From Aquabacterium commune (GTDB lineage Bacteria > Pseudomonadota > Gammaproteobacteria > Burkholderiales > Burkholderiaceae_C), in assembly GCF_004362855.1 (NCBI RefSeq), contig NZ_SNXW01000001.1:184121-248120 (forward strand): a DNA stretch of 64,000 nt. Reading direction: 5' to 3'. Position 1 is the stretch's first letter. The number at the start of each line of letters is the position of its first letter. Both the position numbers and the translations under genes were made by a program. Of the stretch, positions 52,118 through 61,900 are shown piece after piece. The notes under the pieces were generated by a model. That model was not told the origin of the DNA, searched no databases, and worked only from the letters and a program-made list of their open reading frames with translations.

Positions 52118-52557
52118 GCTGCGAGACCTGCACACAGCGGCTGGACATCACGCTGTGGGGCCTGTGGCTTCACACAGTGTGCAAGGCCGGTCTGTCCATA
52201 GGGCCAGGGTGCCCATCCTTCCGCCCTCAGCCCAAGGGCAACAACCAGCCGGCCACATCACCCAACGACATCACCAGCCCGAAGCACTACAGCATGAGCA
52301 CACCAGGTTCCCAGGCATTCGCCCACATCGTCCAAGCGCTGGCCGGCACCGCGGGCAACAAGGATGCGCGTCAACCGCAGCAGATGGCACGGGGCCGGGC
52401 GCACCCCACCCCACCCCGCCCGGGGCAGGGGGGGCTTCAATCTCTGGAAACGCCCGCCCCCTTGACCAGCCGGTTTCTCACGCGCGGATTAAATCCGCCC
52501 CTTGAACTGGAAATCAAACGCCGAGAACCTGATGCCCGGGGAAGCTGGGCCGTTTGA
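52114..52557 (+). CDS. Cys-rich element protein of unknown function, 147 aa
   Basis: Coupled to the nuclease gene by an ATGA overlap. The first 40 residues contain CETC, a lone VC and GCP, which could form a small metal site (MSCETCTQRLDITLWGLWLHTVCKAG). The remainder is Pro/Gln/Gly-rich and probably disordered, so the true C-terminus and function are uncertain. It is the last gene before the right end. Confidence 0.45.
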   Translation: MSCETCTQRLDITLWGLWLHTVCKAGLSIGPGCPSFRPQPKGNNQPATSPNDITSPKHYSMSTPGSQAFAHIVQALAGTAGNKDARQPQQMARGRAHPTPPRPGQGGLQSLETPAPLTSRFLTRGLNPPLELEIKRREPDARGSWAV

Positions 52558-52649
52558 ATGGCAGGGAATCAGCAAATCAGCGTGAAGGCCCGAGGTCAGC
52601 GGCTGGAAGACGAGGCCCCGAGCGGCATTGGCAGAGACCGAGCAAAACA

Positions 52650-52671
52650 GTCTTACATCCGCCCTTACATC
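52650..52671. repeat. Right arm-type site of the element
   Basis: A 22-bp exact copy of 45467-45488 in the same orientation, again with two CTTACATC-type units 11 bp apart. It stands 53 bp from the right core repeat, against 116 bp on the left. It lies in noncoding DNA, so its conservation is best explained by recombinase binding. Confidence 0.7.
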
Positions 52672-52688
52672 GAGCCCAGAAACAACAA

Positions 52689-52711
52689 AGCCCCAGACAC
52701 TGTCTGAGGCT
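52689..52711 (-). terminator. Element-supplied terminator for tRNA-Thr
   Basis: AGCCCCAGACA (52689-52699) and TGTCTGAGGCT (52701-52711) pair with one mismatch. On the minus strand the stem is followed by TTTGTTGTTTC. It is 17 bases after the tRNA 3' end. Its tail shares 14 bases with that of the old terminator at the left end (45253-45266), but the stem sequence is different. Confidence 0.65.
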
Positions 52712-52723
52712 AAGTTGTTGATT

Positions 52724-52777
52724 TCATTGGTGCCGGAGAAAGGAATCGAACCCTCGACCTTCTCATTACGAATGAGC
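52724..52777. repeat. attR: 54-bp direct repeat within functional tRNA-Thr
   Basis: Identical to 45298-45351. It restores the 3' part of tRNA-Thr from the anticodon stem to CCA, so insertion leaves the tRNA gene working. One further matching trinucleotide (GAT) lies just outside after a single mismatch. Confidence 0.93.
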
Positions 52778-52803
52778 TGCTCTACCGACTGAGCTACACC
52801 GGC
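52728..52803 (-). tRNA. tRNA-Thr (anticodon CGT)
   Basis: 76 nt on the minus strand: acceptor GCCGGTG / CTCCGGC (with one U-U mismatch at 6-67), D-arm GCTC/GAGC, anticodon loop TTCGTAA, T-loop TTCGATT, encoded CCA. It is the integration target: its 3' 50 nt come from the element's attR copy. A -10-like TATAAT on the minus strand (52854-52849) is properly placed to start its transcript. Confidence 0.95.
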
Positions 52804-52807
52804 ACGC

Positions 52808-52840
52808 GTGGTGTGATCTGCTCAACGCAGATCACACCAC
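52808..52840 (-). promoter_or_regulatory. Perfect 14-bp hairpin forming the tRNA-Thr 5' leader
   Basis: GTGGTGTGATCTGC (52808-52821), loop of 5, GCAGATCACACCAC (52827-52840). It fills the space between the TATAAT element (52849-52854, minus strand) and the tRNA 5' end at 52803. No U-tract follows on the minus strand, so it does not look like the fbp terminator. It would be the leader of the pre-tRNA, four bases from the RNase P cut. Confidence 0.6.
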
Positions 52841-52875
52841 AGCCAAAAATTATAACGGGTTTTTTGCCACCGTTT

Positions 52876-53880
52876 TCACTTCGCTTCACGGTGGTAAGCC
52901 GTGACGCGCTCCACCTCGTTCTTCGAGCCCAGCACCACGCTGACGCGTTCGTGCAACTGGCCCGGTTGGATCTCCATGATGCGCTGCAAGCCGTTGGTCG
53001 AGGCACCACCCGCCTGCTCCACCAGGAAGCTCATGGGGTTGGCTTCGTACATCAGGCGCAGCTTGCCGGGCTTGTTGGGCTCGCGCTTGTCCCAGGGGTA
53101 CATGAAAATGCCGCCGCGGGTCAGGATGCGGTGCACGTCGGCCACCATCGAGGCGATCCAGCGCATGTTGAAGTCCTTGCCGCGCGCACCGTCCTTGCCC
53201 TGCAGGCACTCGTCGATGTAGCGTTTCACGGGGGCATCCCAGTGGCGCATGTTCGACATGTTGATGGCGAACTCCTTGGTGTCTTCCGGGATCTTCACCT
53301 GATCGGCGGTCATCACCCACGAGCCCTGCTCGCGGTCCAGCGTGAACATCACCACGCCGCGGCCCACGGTCAGCACCAGCGTGGTTTGCGGGCCATACAC
53401 GCAGTAGCCGGCGCAAACCTGGTCGGTGCCCGCCTGCAGGAAGCTGTCGTTCGTGACGTCGCCGCCCTTGTGCTTGAGCACCGAGAAGATGGTGCCGATG
53501 CTGACGTTGACGTCGATGTTGCTGGAGCCGTCCAGGGGGTCGAATAGCAGCAGGTATTCGCCCTGTGGGTAGTGCAGCGGCACGGCGTGCATGTCGTCCA
53601 TTTCTTCGGAGGCCATGCCGGCCAGGTGACCGCCCCATTCGTTGGCCTCGATCAGCACCTCGTTGGCGATGATGTCGAGCTTCTTCTGGACTTCGCCCTG
53701 CACGTTCTCGCTGCCGGCGGTGCCCAGCACGTCACCGAGGGCGCCCTTGTTGACGCTGATGGCGATGGACTTGCAGGCACGCGCGACGACTTCGATGAGC
53801 AGGCGCAGTTGAGCAGGGATCTGCGCTTCGCCGCGCTGCTGCTCGATCAGGTACTGCGTGAGGCTGATGCGTTTGGACAT
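52876..53880 (-). CDS. fbp: Fructose-1,6-bisphosphatase class I
   Basis: 334 residues. The class I metal/substrate site [12 protein letters not shown] and the loop [37 protein letters not shown] are present. It hydrolyses fructose-1,6-bisphosphate in gluconeogenesis. ATG at 53880 is the start. It is 34 bp downstream of pepN on the same strand and probably co-transcribed with it. Confidence 0.95.
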   Translation of the reverse strand: MSKRISLTQYLIEQQRGEAQIPAQLRLLIEVVARACKSIAISVNKGALGDVLGTAGSENVQGEVQKKLDIIANEVLIEANEWGGHLAGMASEEMDDMHAVPLHYPQGEYLLLFDPLDGSSNIDVNVSIGTIFSVLKHKGGDVTNDSFLQAGTDQVCAGYCVYGPQTTLVLTVGRGVVMFTLDREQGSWVMTADQVKIPEDTKEFAINMSNMRHWDAPVKRYIDECLQGKDGARGKDFNMRWIASMVADVHRILTRGGIFMYPWDKREPNKPGKLRLMYEANPMSFLVEQAGGASTNGLQRIMEIQPGQLHERVSVVLGSKNEVERVTAYHREAK

Positions 53881-53914
53881 GGTGGTGGTCTCGGGGTCTG
53901 AAAACGGGGAAGGC

Positions 53915-56587
53915 TCAATCCTGCAACGCGCGTGTGACGATCTCGCGGACATCGTCCGACAGCTCGGTGCGCGCCGCCACGCGGCTGAGGGCCTCGCGGG
54001 CTGCCGTGCGGTAGGGCTCGGCCAGGCGGCGCCAGTGGTCCATGGCGCGGGCCAGGCGGGCGGCCAGCTGCGGGTTGATGCCGTCGATCTCGATGACGCG
54101 GTCGGCCCAGAACACGTAGCCGGCGGCATCGGTGCGGTGGAAGGCGGCCGGGTTGCTCTGGCACAGCGCCATCAGCAGGCTGCGGGCCCGGTTGGGCGTG
54201 CGCAGGGTGAAGTCGGGGTGCAGCATCAGGGCCTTGGCACGGGCAAAGACCTTGCCGTCCTTTTCAGGCGCCAAGGCCTGCAGGCTGAACCACTTGTCGA
54301 TGACCAGGGCTTCGCCACGGAACTGCTGGTGGAAGTGAGCGAGGGCCTGCTCGGCCTGCTCGGCATGCGCGTTCACCAGGGCGGACAGCGCGCCCAGGCG
54401 GTCGGTCATGTTGTTGGCGTCCTGGAAGCGCTGCAGGGCCTTGCCCGTCCAGACGGGGTTGTGGCGCACGCTGCCATCCAGCACCAGCATGCCCAGGGCC
54501 AGGTTGGCCAGGGCGCGGCGGCCGGTGCTCACCGGGTCGGGGGAGTAGCCGCCCAGCTCGTGGTGTTGCTCGTAGGCCCAGGCCCAATCCTCGTGCAGGG
54601 CGTGGGCAAACTGCAGGCGCATGCCTTCGCGGGCCGCGTGGATGCGTTGCGGGTCCACCAGGTCGAGCTGTTCGGCCACGTAGGCCTCGCTCGGCAGGGT
54701 CAACACCAGTTCTTTGAAGGCGGCGTCCAGCTCGGGGTGGCGCAGCACGCCGCGCAGGGCTTCGACGAAGCGGGCGTCCAGCTCGACGTGGCCGCTGCCC
54801 GCCACCGCGGCCAGCAAACGGCGCAGCGACAGCTTCTGGGCGGCTTCCCAGCGGTTGAAGGGGTCCTGGTCGTGGCTGAGCAGGGTGAACAGGGCGTCGT
54901 CGCTGAGTTCGGCCTCCAGCACCACGGGCGCAGAGAAGCCGCGCAGCAGCGAAGGCACGGGCTCGACCGGCACGTGCACGAAGGTGAAGGCCTGTTCGGG
55001 CTCGGACAGCACCAGCACGGTGTTGTGGCCCACCGACGCCAACTGTCCTTCGAAATGCAGGTTCAATTGCCGGCCATCCGGCGCCACCAAGCCCATGGCC
55101 ACGGGGATCACGACAGGGGCCTTCACCGGCTGCCCGGGCGTGGCCACGCAGCTCTGCGACAAGGTCAGGGTGTAGATCTGGTTGGCGGCGTCATACACGC
55201 CATCGACCTTCACGCGGGGCGTGCCCGCCTGGGCGTACCAGCGCTTGAACGCGTCCAGGCGCTTGGCCAGCTCGCTGTCAGGGTTGGCATCGGCGATGGC
55301 CTGGGCGAAATCGTCGCAGGTCACGGCCTGGCCGTCGTGGCGTTCGAAGTACAGGGCCATGCCCTGGGCAAAGCCCTCATCGCCCACCAGGGTGTGCATC
55401 ATGCGCACGACCTCGGCACCCTTCTCATAGACGGTGGCGGTGTAGAAATTGTCGATGGCCAGGTAGCTGTCGGGGCGCACAGGGTGGGCCATGGGGCCCG
55501 CGTCTTCGGGGAACTGCAGCTGGCGCAGGGTGCGCACGTCCTCGATGCGCTTGACGGCACGGGCGCTGGGGCTGCCGGCCATGTCCTGGCTGAACTGCTG
55601 GTCGCGGAAAACGGTCAGGCCTTCCTTGAGCGACAGCTGGAACCAGTCGCGGCAGGTGACGCGGTTGCCGGTCCAGTTGTGGAAGTACTCGTGGGCGACC
55701 ACGCTTTCGACGTTGCCGAAATCCACGTCGGTGGCGGTGGCCGGGTTGGCCAGCACGAACTTGGTGTTGAAAATGTTCAACCCCTTGTTCTCCATGGCGC
55801 CCATGTTGAAGTCGCTCACGGCCACGACCATGAAGCGCTCCAGGTCCAGGCTCAGGCCGAAGCGGGCCTCGTCCCAGGCAATGGACGCGATCAGCGAGTT
55901 CATCGCGTGCTCGGTCTTGTCGAGGTCACCGGCGCGCACGTAGATCTGCAGCAGGTGGTCGCGGCCCGCGCGGGTGCGGATGCGCTGTTCGCGGCGCACC
56001 AGGTCGGCGGCCACCAGCGCAAACAGGTAGCAGGGCTTGGGATGCGGGTCTTCCCAGACGGCAAAGTGCTTGCCGCCGTCCAGCTTGCCCTCTTCCACCA
56101 GGTTGCCGTTGGACAGCAGCACAGGGTACTTGCGCTGGTCGGCTTTCAGGGTCACCTTGTAGGTGGCCATGACGTCGGGGCGGTCCAGGAAATAGGTGAT
56201 GCGGCGAAAGCCCAGGGCCTCGCACTGCGTGAAGAAGCCACCGCTGCTGGTGTAAAGGCCCGACAGCTGCGTGTTCTTCTCGGGCGCGCAGGTGCTGCGG
56301 ATTTCCAGATTGAAAGGCTGCTGCGGCAGGTTCTCCAGCACGAGCTGGCCGCCTTCGGTGCGGAAGGACACCGGCTCGCCATCGACCAGCACGCGCGTGA
56401 GGTTGATGTCTTCGCCGTCCAGGCGCAGGGGCGCGCCGGGCAGGGCCGGGTTGGGGGCCACGGTCATCTTGTTGATGACCAGGGTCTTGGCCGGGTCCAG
56501 ATCGAAGGTCAGATCGACCGTCTTGATCCAGAACGCCGGCGCCGCATAGTCTTCGCGGCGAATCAGCGGAGCGCTGCCTTCACGCAT
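53915..56587 (-). CDS. pepN: Aminopeptidase N (M1 metallopeptidase)
   Basis: 890 residues, normal for the family. GAMEN exopeptidase motif ([13 protein letters not shown]), zinc site HEYFH in [16 protein letters not shown] with the third ligand Glu in [11 protein letters not shown], and the DUF3458 C-terminal domains follow. It is a cytoplasmic enzyme that removes N-terminal residues from peptides. AAAAGGGA precedes the ATG. Confidence 0.95.
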   Translation of the reverse strand: MREGSAPLIRREDYAAPAFWIKTVDLTFDLDPAKTLVINKMTVAPNPALPGAPLRLDGEDINLTRVLVDGEPVSFRTEGGQLVLENLPQQPFNLEIRSTCAPEKNTQLSGLYTSSGGFFTQCEALGFRRITYFLDRPDVMATYKVTLKADQRKYPVLLSNGNLVEEGKLDGGKHFAVWEDPHPKPCYLFALVAADLVRREQRIRTRAGRDHLLQIYVRAGDLDKTEHAMNSLIASIAWDEARFGLSLDLERFMVVAVSDFNMGAMENKGLNIFNTKFVLANPATATDVDFGNVESVVAHEYFHNWTGNRVTCRDWFQLSLKEGLTVFRDQQFSQDMAGSPSARAVKRIEDVRTLRQLQFPEDAGPMAHPVRPDSYLAIDNFYTATVYEKGAEVVRMMHTLVGDEGFAQGMALYFERHDGQAVTCDDFAQAIADANPDSELAKRLDAFKRWYAQAGTPRVKVDGVYDAANQIYTLTLSQSCVATPGQPVKAPVVIPVAMGLVAPDGRQLNLHFEGQLASVGHNTVLVLSEPEQAFTFVHVPVEPVPSLLRGFSAPVVLEAELSDDALFTLLSHDQDPFNRWEAAQKLSLRRLLAAVAGSGHVELDARFVEALRGVLRHPELDAAFKELVLTLPSEAYVAEQLDLVDPQRIHAAREGMRLQFAHALHEDWAWAYEQHHELGGYSPDPVSTGRRALANLALGMLVLDGSVRHNPVWTGKALQRFQDANNMTDRLGALSALVNAHAEQAEQALAHFHQQFRGEALVIDKWFSLQALAPEKDGKVFARAKALMLHPDFTLRTPNRARSLLMALCQSNPAAFHRTDAAGYVFWADRVIEIDGINPQLAARLARAMDHWRRLAEPYRTAAREALSRVAARTELSDDVREIVTRALQD

Positions 56588-56628
56588 GGGGTGTCCCTTT
56601 TGAGGTGAATCCGTGTGGCTGACGGGTG

Positions 56629-57733
56629 TCAGATGCCTTGCTTGAGGCTGGCTTCGATGAACTGGTCGAGGTCGCCGTCGAGCACCTTCTGGGTGGCCGA
56701 GACTTCGACGTTGGTGCGCAGGTCCTTGATGCGGCTGTTGTCCAGCACGTAAGAGCGGATCTGGTGGCCCCAGCCCACGTCGGTCTTGCTGTCTTCGAGC
56801 TTTTGCTGCTCTTCCTGGCGCTTGCGCAGTTCGTGGTCATAGAGGCGCGAGCGCAGTCGCTTCCAGGCCACGTCGCGGTTGCTGTGCTGCGAGCGGCCAT
56901 CCTGGCACTGCACCACGATGCCCGTGGGGATGTGGGTCAGACGCACGGCCGAGTCGGTCTTGTTGATGTGCTGACCGCCCGCACCGGAGGCGCGGAAGGT
57001 GTCGGTGCGCACGTCGGACGGGTTGATGTCGATCTCGATGGAATCGTCGATCTCCGGGTACACGAACACCGAGGCGAAGGAGGTGTGGCGGCCGCCGGAC
57101 GAGTCGAACGGCGATTTGCGCACCAGGCGGTGCACGCCGGTCTCGGTGCGCAGCAGGCCAAAGGCGTATTCACCTTCGACCTTGATGGTGGCGCTCTTGA
57201 TGCCGGCGGTGTCGCCTTCGGTGATGTCTTCCACCGTTGCCGTGAAGCCCTTGCGCTCGGCGTAGCGCACGTACTGGCGCAGCAGCATGTTGGCCCAATC
57301 GCAGGCCTCGGTGCCGCCGGCGCCGGCCTGGATGTCCACGAAGGCGGGCAGCGGGTCGGCCGGCTTGTTGAACATGCGGCGGAATTCGAGGTCGCCCACG
57401 CGGGCGGCCTGCGTGGCCACATCGGCGGCAATGGCCTGGATGCCATCGAAGTCACCATCGGCCTTGGACATCTCGAACAGCTCGGCGTTGTCGGCCAGGC
57501 CCGTTTGCAGCTCGGTGATGGTCAGGACGACGTTTTCCAGCGCCTTCTTCTCTTTGCCCAGTTCCTGGGCGCGCTTGGGGTCGTTCCAGACGGCGGGGTC
57601 TTCGAGCTCGGCGTTGACTTCGCTCAGGCGGCGGGATTTTTCATCCCAGTCAAAGATACCTCCGGAGCTCAACGGTGCGCTGAGTCAGGTCAGAGATCTG
57701 TGCGCCGAGGGCGTTGATGTGTTCGATGTCCAT
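56629..57733 (-). CDS. prfB: Peptide chain release factor 2, with programmed +1 frameshift
   Basis: The reading frame opens with ATG at 57733 ([20 protein letters not shown]), meets an in-frame TGA at codon 28 (57652-57650), and continues in the +1 frame for 340 codons to 56629. The shift site is the classical one: an internal Shine-Dalgarno-like CGGAGG, then TATCTTTGAC. Total product 367 residues. The GGQ peptide-release motif ([17 protein letters not shown]) and the stop-codon-reading SPF tripeptide (KSPFDSSGG) are present. RF2 level controls its own frameshift: low RF2 makes ribosomes pause at TGA and shift. Confidence 0.97.
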
Positions 57734-57858
57734 GGGGTGCCTGCGAAAGTGTCGGGGTCGGTGTGTGAAGGGGCCGCGGTCATGCCACGGCCCGAATGGC
57801 GTCATTTTCTCATGAGGCCGGGGCGCTGCGTGACATGCAAGCCAGCGGCCAGGGGCGA

Positions 57859-58803
57859 TCAGGTGGTGAGGAAGCCCGCCAGGTGGGCCGCCAGCGCCTC
57901 GGGTTGGTCATGGTGCAGCATGTGGGCGGCCTGGTCGATGGTTTCGAGGCGGAAATCCGGCACCAGGGCCACGCGCTGCAGGAACTCCTCGCGGCTGAAT
58001 TTGCCGTCAAAGAACATGAAATACAGCGTTTGGGCGCCTTCGACGAACAAGACGGGGCAAGCGATGCGAGACAGGAAGGCGTTGACCTCCTCGACGCGGT
58101 AGAGGAAGGGCTGCGGGCGCTTGTGCGCCGGGTCGGCGTTGATGACCCAGCGGCCGTTTTCCTCGCGCGCCCAATGCTGGGCCAGCCATTGCGCGAACTC
58201 GGCGCGCAGCAGCGGGTTGGTGGTCTGCAGGCGCTTGGCGACGGCGTCCAGGCTGTCGTAATCCTTCAGGCGCACGGGCTTGTGGATTTCGTCGAGCCAC
58301 TTGATGTAGCGCTGCGGCGCATCGCCCGGCTGGGTGGCCGGCATGCCGAAGCCTTCGAGGTTGACGAGCTTGCGGATGCGCTCGGAGCGCACGCCCGCGT
58401 AGAGCATGACGACGTTGCCGCCCATGCTGTGACCGAGCAGGTCCACCGGGCGACCCGGCGAGAGCTGATCGAGGATGGCGTCGAGGTCACCCAGGTAGTC
58501 GGCAAAAAAGTAGCTGTCGGTGGCGGGTGGCGTTTCGGTTTGGCCGAAGCCGCGCCAGTCCAGCGCAACGATGGGGCGCTCGGCCCAGCCGGGCTGCGCG
58601 CGCAAGGCGTCCACCATGAACTGGAAGGACGCGGCCGTGTCCATCCAGCCGTGCACCATCAGCAGCAGCGGCTGGGCGTCGGTGGCCCGGGCGAGGTCGC
58701 CCCACACCAGAAAGTGGTAGCGCAGGCCGCGCACGCTGTGGTGCTCGGAGCGGGCTGGGAAAACAGGGGCGTACATCGGCGCGGGAGAGGCAGTCTGTGA
58801 CAT
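57859..58803 (-). CDS. Alpha/beta hydrolase
   Basis: 314 residues. Oxyanion motif LLMVHGWMDTAASF, nucleophile DLLGHSMGGNVVMLYAG, catalytic His in QAAHMLHHDQPEAL, with an acid near VPDFR. HGWMDxAxSF is frequent in serine hydrolases of the MEST/MGL-like group. No signal peptide. The gene lies 125 bp upstream of prfB on the same strand and may have its own promoter in the 154-bp gap shared with the divergent GGDEF/EAL gene. Confidence 0.8.
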   Translation of the reverse strand: MSQTASPAPMYAPVFPARSEHHSVRGLRYHFLVWGDLARATDAQPLLLMVHGWMDTAASFQFMVDALRAQPGWAERPIVALDWRGFGQTETPPATDSYFFADYLGDLDAILDQLSPGRPVDLLGHSMGGNVVMLYAGVRSERIRKLVNLEGFGMPATQPGDAPQRYIKWLDEIHKPVRLKDYDSLDAVAKRLQTTNPLLRAEFAQWLAQHWAREENGRWVINADPAHKRPQPFLYRVEEVNAFLSRIACPVLFVEGAQTLYFMFFDGKFSREEFLQRVALVPDFRLETIDQAAHMLHHDQPEALAAHLAGFLTT

Positions 58804-58957
58804 GGGGCGGCCGTCAAAATCTCTGGATGTGGAAGCTGCGGGACAACCCGCCCACCCAAAAGGGTGGTTGCGAACGAGTCGTTTGGCATCATCGCCGATC
58901 TGACGGCGTTTTCACCTAAGCTGTCGGATTGGCGTCGAGCCACGCAGTCAACGTGAC

Positions 58958-61900
58958 ATGAGCGCAGTGCCCCACCCTCCCCCGCCAAGCCAGACCCCTG
59001 CGACCCACACTGCGACGGTCGCGGCTTTGCCGATGCCGGCCCTGGGGCGCTTCGGGCCTTTGGCGCTGTCGGTGGGCGCACTGGCGGCCATCAGCATGGG
59101 CCTGATCGCCTGGTCGCACCTGGGCTGGAACCGCTTGCAGCAGCAGGCCCACGCCTTCGACACCCACCTGTCGGCCGCTCGCTTCGAAGCACGGCAGGCG
59201 CAGTGGCTGCTGGGCACGGCCCCCGCGGCCGCCGGCCAGCCAGCCCCGTTGGTCACCCCTTTGATGCACGCGCACAACGCCCTGGCGGCATTGCAACCGC
59301 ATGCGCCCGAGGCCGTGAAAGCGCCCTTGTCGCTGCTGCAGACCCAGGTGGTCGCGGCCTTGCGCCAGGCTGAAGCAGCCCCCCAGGACGCCGCCAGCAT
59401 GGGCGAGGCCATCGCGGCGATGGACCAGGCCCTGAACGCCACCAGCGCCCAGTGGGAGCACACGCTGGAGCGCGCCACCCGCGACCAGCACCACCTCGAC
59501 CGCCTCAACGTGGCGCTGGTCGGCTGCGTCACCCTGATGCTGCTGGTGCTGATGGGCCGCGCCCACCGGCAGCGCGAACTGGCCATCGACAAGGTCAAGG
59601 CCCGCGAAGCCCAGTTGAGCGCCTTCGCAGAAGCCCTGCCCGACCTGGCCTTCCGCATGGACGCAGAAGGGCGCTACCTCGACATCTACGGCAACAACCT
59701 GCCCCTGCTGGGCCGGCCGGCGCACGAGCTCATTGGCCGCCGCCTCGGTGACCTCTTTCCGCCGGACATGGCCCAGCGCTTCCTGGGCGTCCTGCGGCAA
59801 ACGCTGGGCACGCGCAGCACCCAGACCATCACCTTCAACGTCACCATCAACCAGTCGCTGCGGCACTTCGACAGCCGCTGTGCGCCCGTGGGTGACACCG
59901 ACCAGGTCGTCTGGATGATCTGGGACATCACCGGGCGCCGCCAGACCGAGCGCCGCCTGCGCCGCAAGACGCGGATGTACGACTTCCTCAGCCACGTCAA
60001 CCAGGCCATCGTGCGCTCGGACGATCAGGGCACTCTGATGGCCCGCGTGTGCCGCGTGGCCGTGCAGCACGGCCAGTTCCGCAAGGCCTGGGTGGCGCTG
60101 TTCGACCCCGACACCGCCGGTGCGCTGAACTGTGTGGCCGAGGCCGGCGACGCGCGCCCGCTGCGCGACAGCCTGAGCTTTTCGCTGAACGTCATGTCAC
60201 AGGCTGACAACGCCCTGGACGCGGCCCTGCGCCAAGGCCACACCTTCCGCACCCGCGACCTGCAATCCCTCAAGCCACAGGGCCCCGCACCCATGTGGCT
60301 GGACGAGGCCGTGGCCGCAGGCACGCCCGGCTGCGTGATCGTGCCGCTGCGGCGCGAGCAAGCCCTCATCGGCCACCTGATGCTGCTGGGCCGCCGCGTG
60401 GACGACACCGATGCCGACGAACTGGGCCTCTTCGAAGACCTCTCCAGCGACCTGTCGTTTGCCGTCACCAACCTGCACCGCGAGGCCCTGCGCGACCGGG
60501 CCGAGGAGCGCATCCGCCTGCACGCGGCCGCCCTCGAAAGCACCCGCGACGGCATGATGGTGCTCGACAGCGACAGGGTGCTGGTGTCCATCAACCCGGC
60601 CTTCACGGCCCTGACCGGCTACGACGAGCACGAAGTCATCGGCCGCTCACCCGAGTTCCTGCTGACCGACGCCCCGGACGAGTTCATCGCCCAGTTGCGC
60701 GAGCACCTGCTGAGCTACGGCAGCTGGCAGGGTGAGGTCTGGTTCCGCCACCGCAATGGCGACCCGTTCATGACCAAGCTGTCGGTGGCGGCCGTGCACA
60801 GCACCCAGGGCGAACCCAGCCACTTCGTGGGCGTGTTCACCGACATCACCCAGCTCAAGCAGACCGAAGAGCGCCTGGCCCGCATGGCCCACTACGACCC
60901 GCTGACCGAGCTGCCCAACCGCGTGCTCATCCGCCAGCGCCTGGCCCACGCCATCAACCTGGCGCAGCGCCACCACACCCTGGTCGGCGTCGTCTTCATC
61001 GACCTGGACAACTTCAAGACCGTCAACGACGGCCTGCTCAAGCAAGTCGCCCAGCGCCTGCGCCAGCGCGTGCGCCAGGAAGACACCCTGGGCCGCCTGG
61101 CCGGTGACGAGTTCGTGCTCGTGCTCGAACACCTGCGCCACCCGCAGCAGGCCGCGCACGTGGCCACGGCCATCCTGGAGACGCTCAACCAGCCCTTCAC
61201 GCTGGACGGCGGCCAGCAGGTCTATGTGCGCGCCTCCATCGGCATCAGCATGTACCCCGACGACGGCCAGGACGAGTCCGAGCTCGTGCGCAATGCCGAC
61301 GCGGCCATGTACGAGTCCAAACGGCGCGGGCGCAACAACTTCAGCTTCTACACCCAGGCCTTCACCACCGAAGCCACCCTGCGCCTGCAGATGGAAACCC
61401 TGCTGCGCCGCGCCGTCGAGCACAGCGAGTTCACCCTGCACTACCAGCCCATGGTGCGCCTGTCGGACCGCAAGGTGATCGCCCTCGAAGCGCTGGTGCG
61501 CCTGAACACGGCGGGGCAACACACGGCGGGCACGCTGGGCGGCTCGGTCACGCTCAGCCCCAACCAGTTCATCCCCGTGATGGAAGACACCGGCATGATC
61601 ACCTCGCTGAGCGAGTGGGTCATCGAAGAGGCCTGCCGCCAAGGCCGCGCCTGGCTGGACGCCGGCCTGGATTTCGGCCGCGTGGCCATCAACCTGTCAC
61701 CCAGCGAGATCCGCCGCGGCGGCGTGGTCGAGCGGCTGGCGGAAATCCTCGTGCGCACCGGCCTGCCGCCGCAGCACCTGGAAATCGAGATCACCGAAGG
61801 CGGCCTGATGGAGTCCGGCATGGGCGCCGAGCAGTTCCTGCAGCACCTCCACCAGCTCGGCGTCTTCCTGACCATCGACGACTTCGGCACCGGCTACTCC

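Larger units (their letters stand above)
45298..52777. mobile_element. Satellite-like integrative element in tRNA-Thr(CGT)
   Basis: A 7.5-kb unit bounded by 54-bp direct repeats that are the 3' part of tRNA-Thr. From left to right: a tyrosine integrase, HicAB, two unknown proteins, an AlpA-like regulator, a winged-helix protein, a 46-residue ORF, a primase-helicase, a zinc-ribbon ORF over a heptamer array, a VRR-NUC nuclease and a Cys-rich ORF. All genes point right and the late block overlaps start-to-stop. There are no capsid, terminase, lysis or conjugation genes, so it is unlikely to be an autonomous prophage or ICE. The content resembles phage-parasitic satellites. Both attachment sites and the integrase look intact, so it may still excise. 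Confidence 0.88.

Noticed and set aside
57650..57652. In-frame stop in prfB, suggesting a pseudogene
   Set aside because: It is the conserved RF2 autoregulatory frameshift with the full shift signal.
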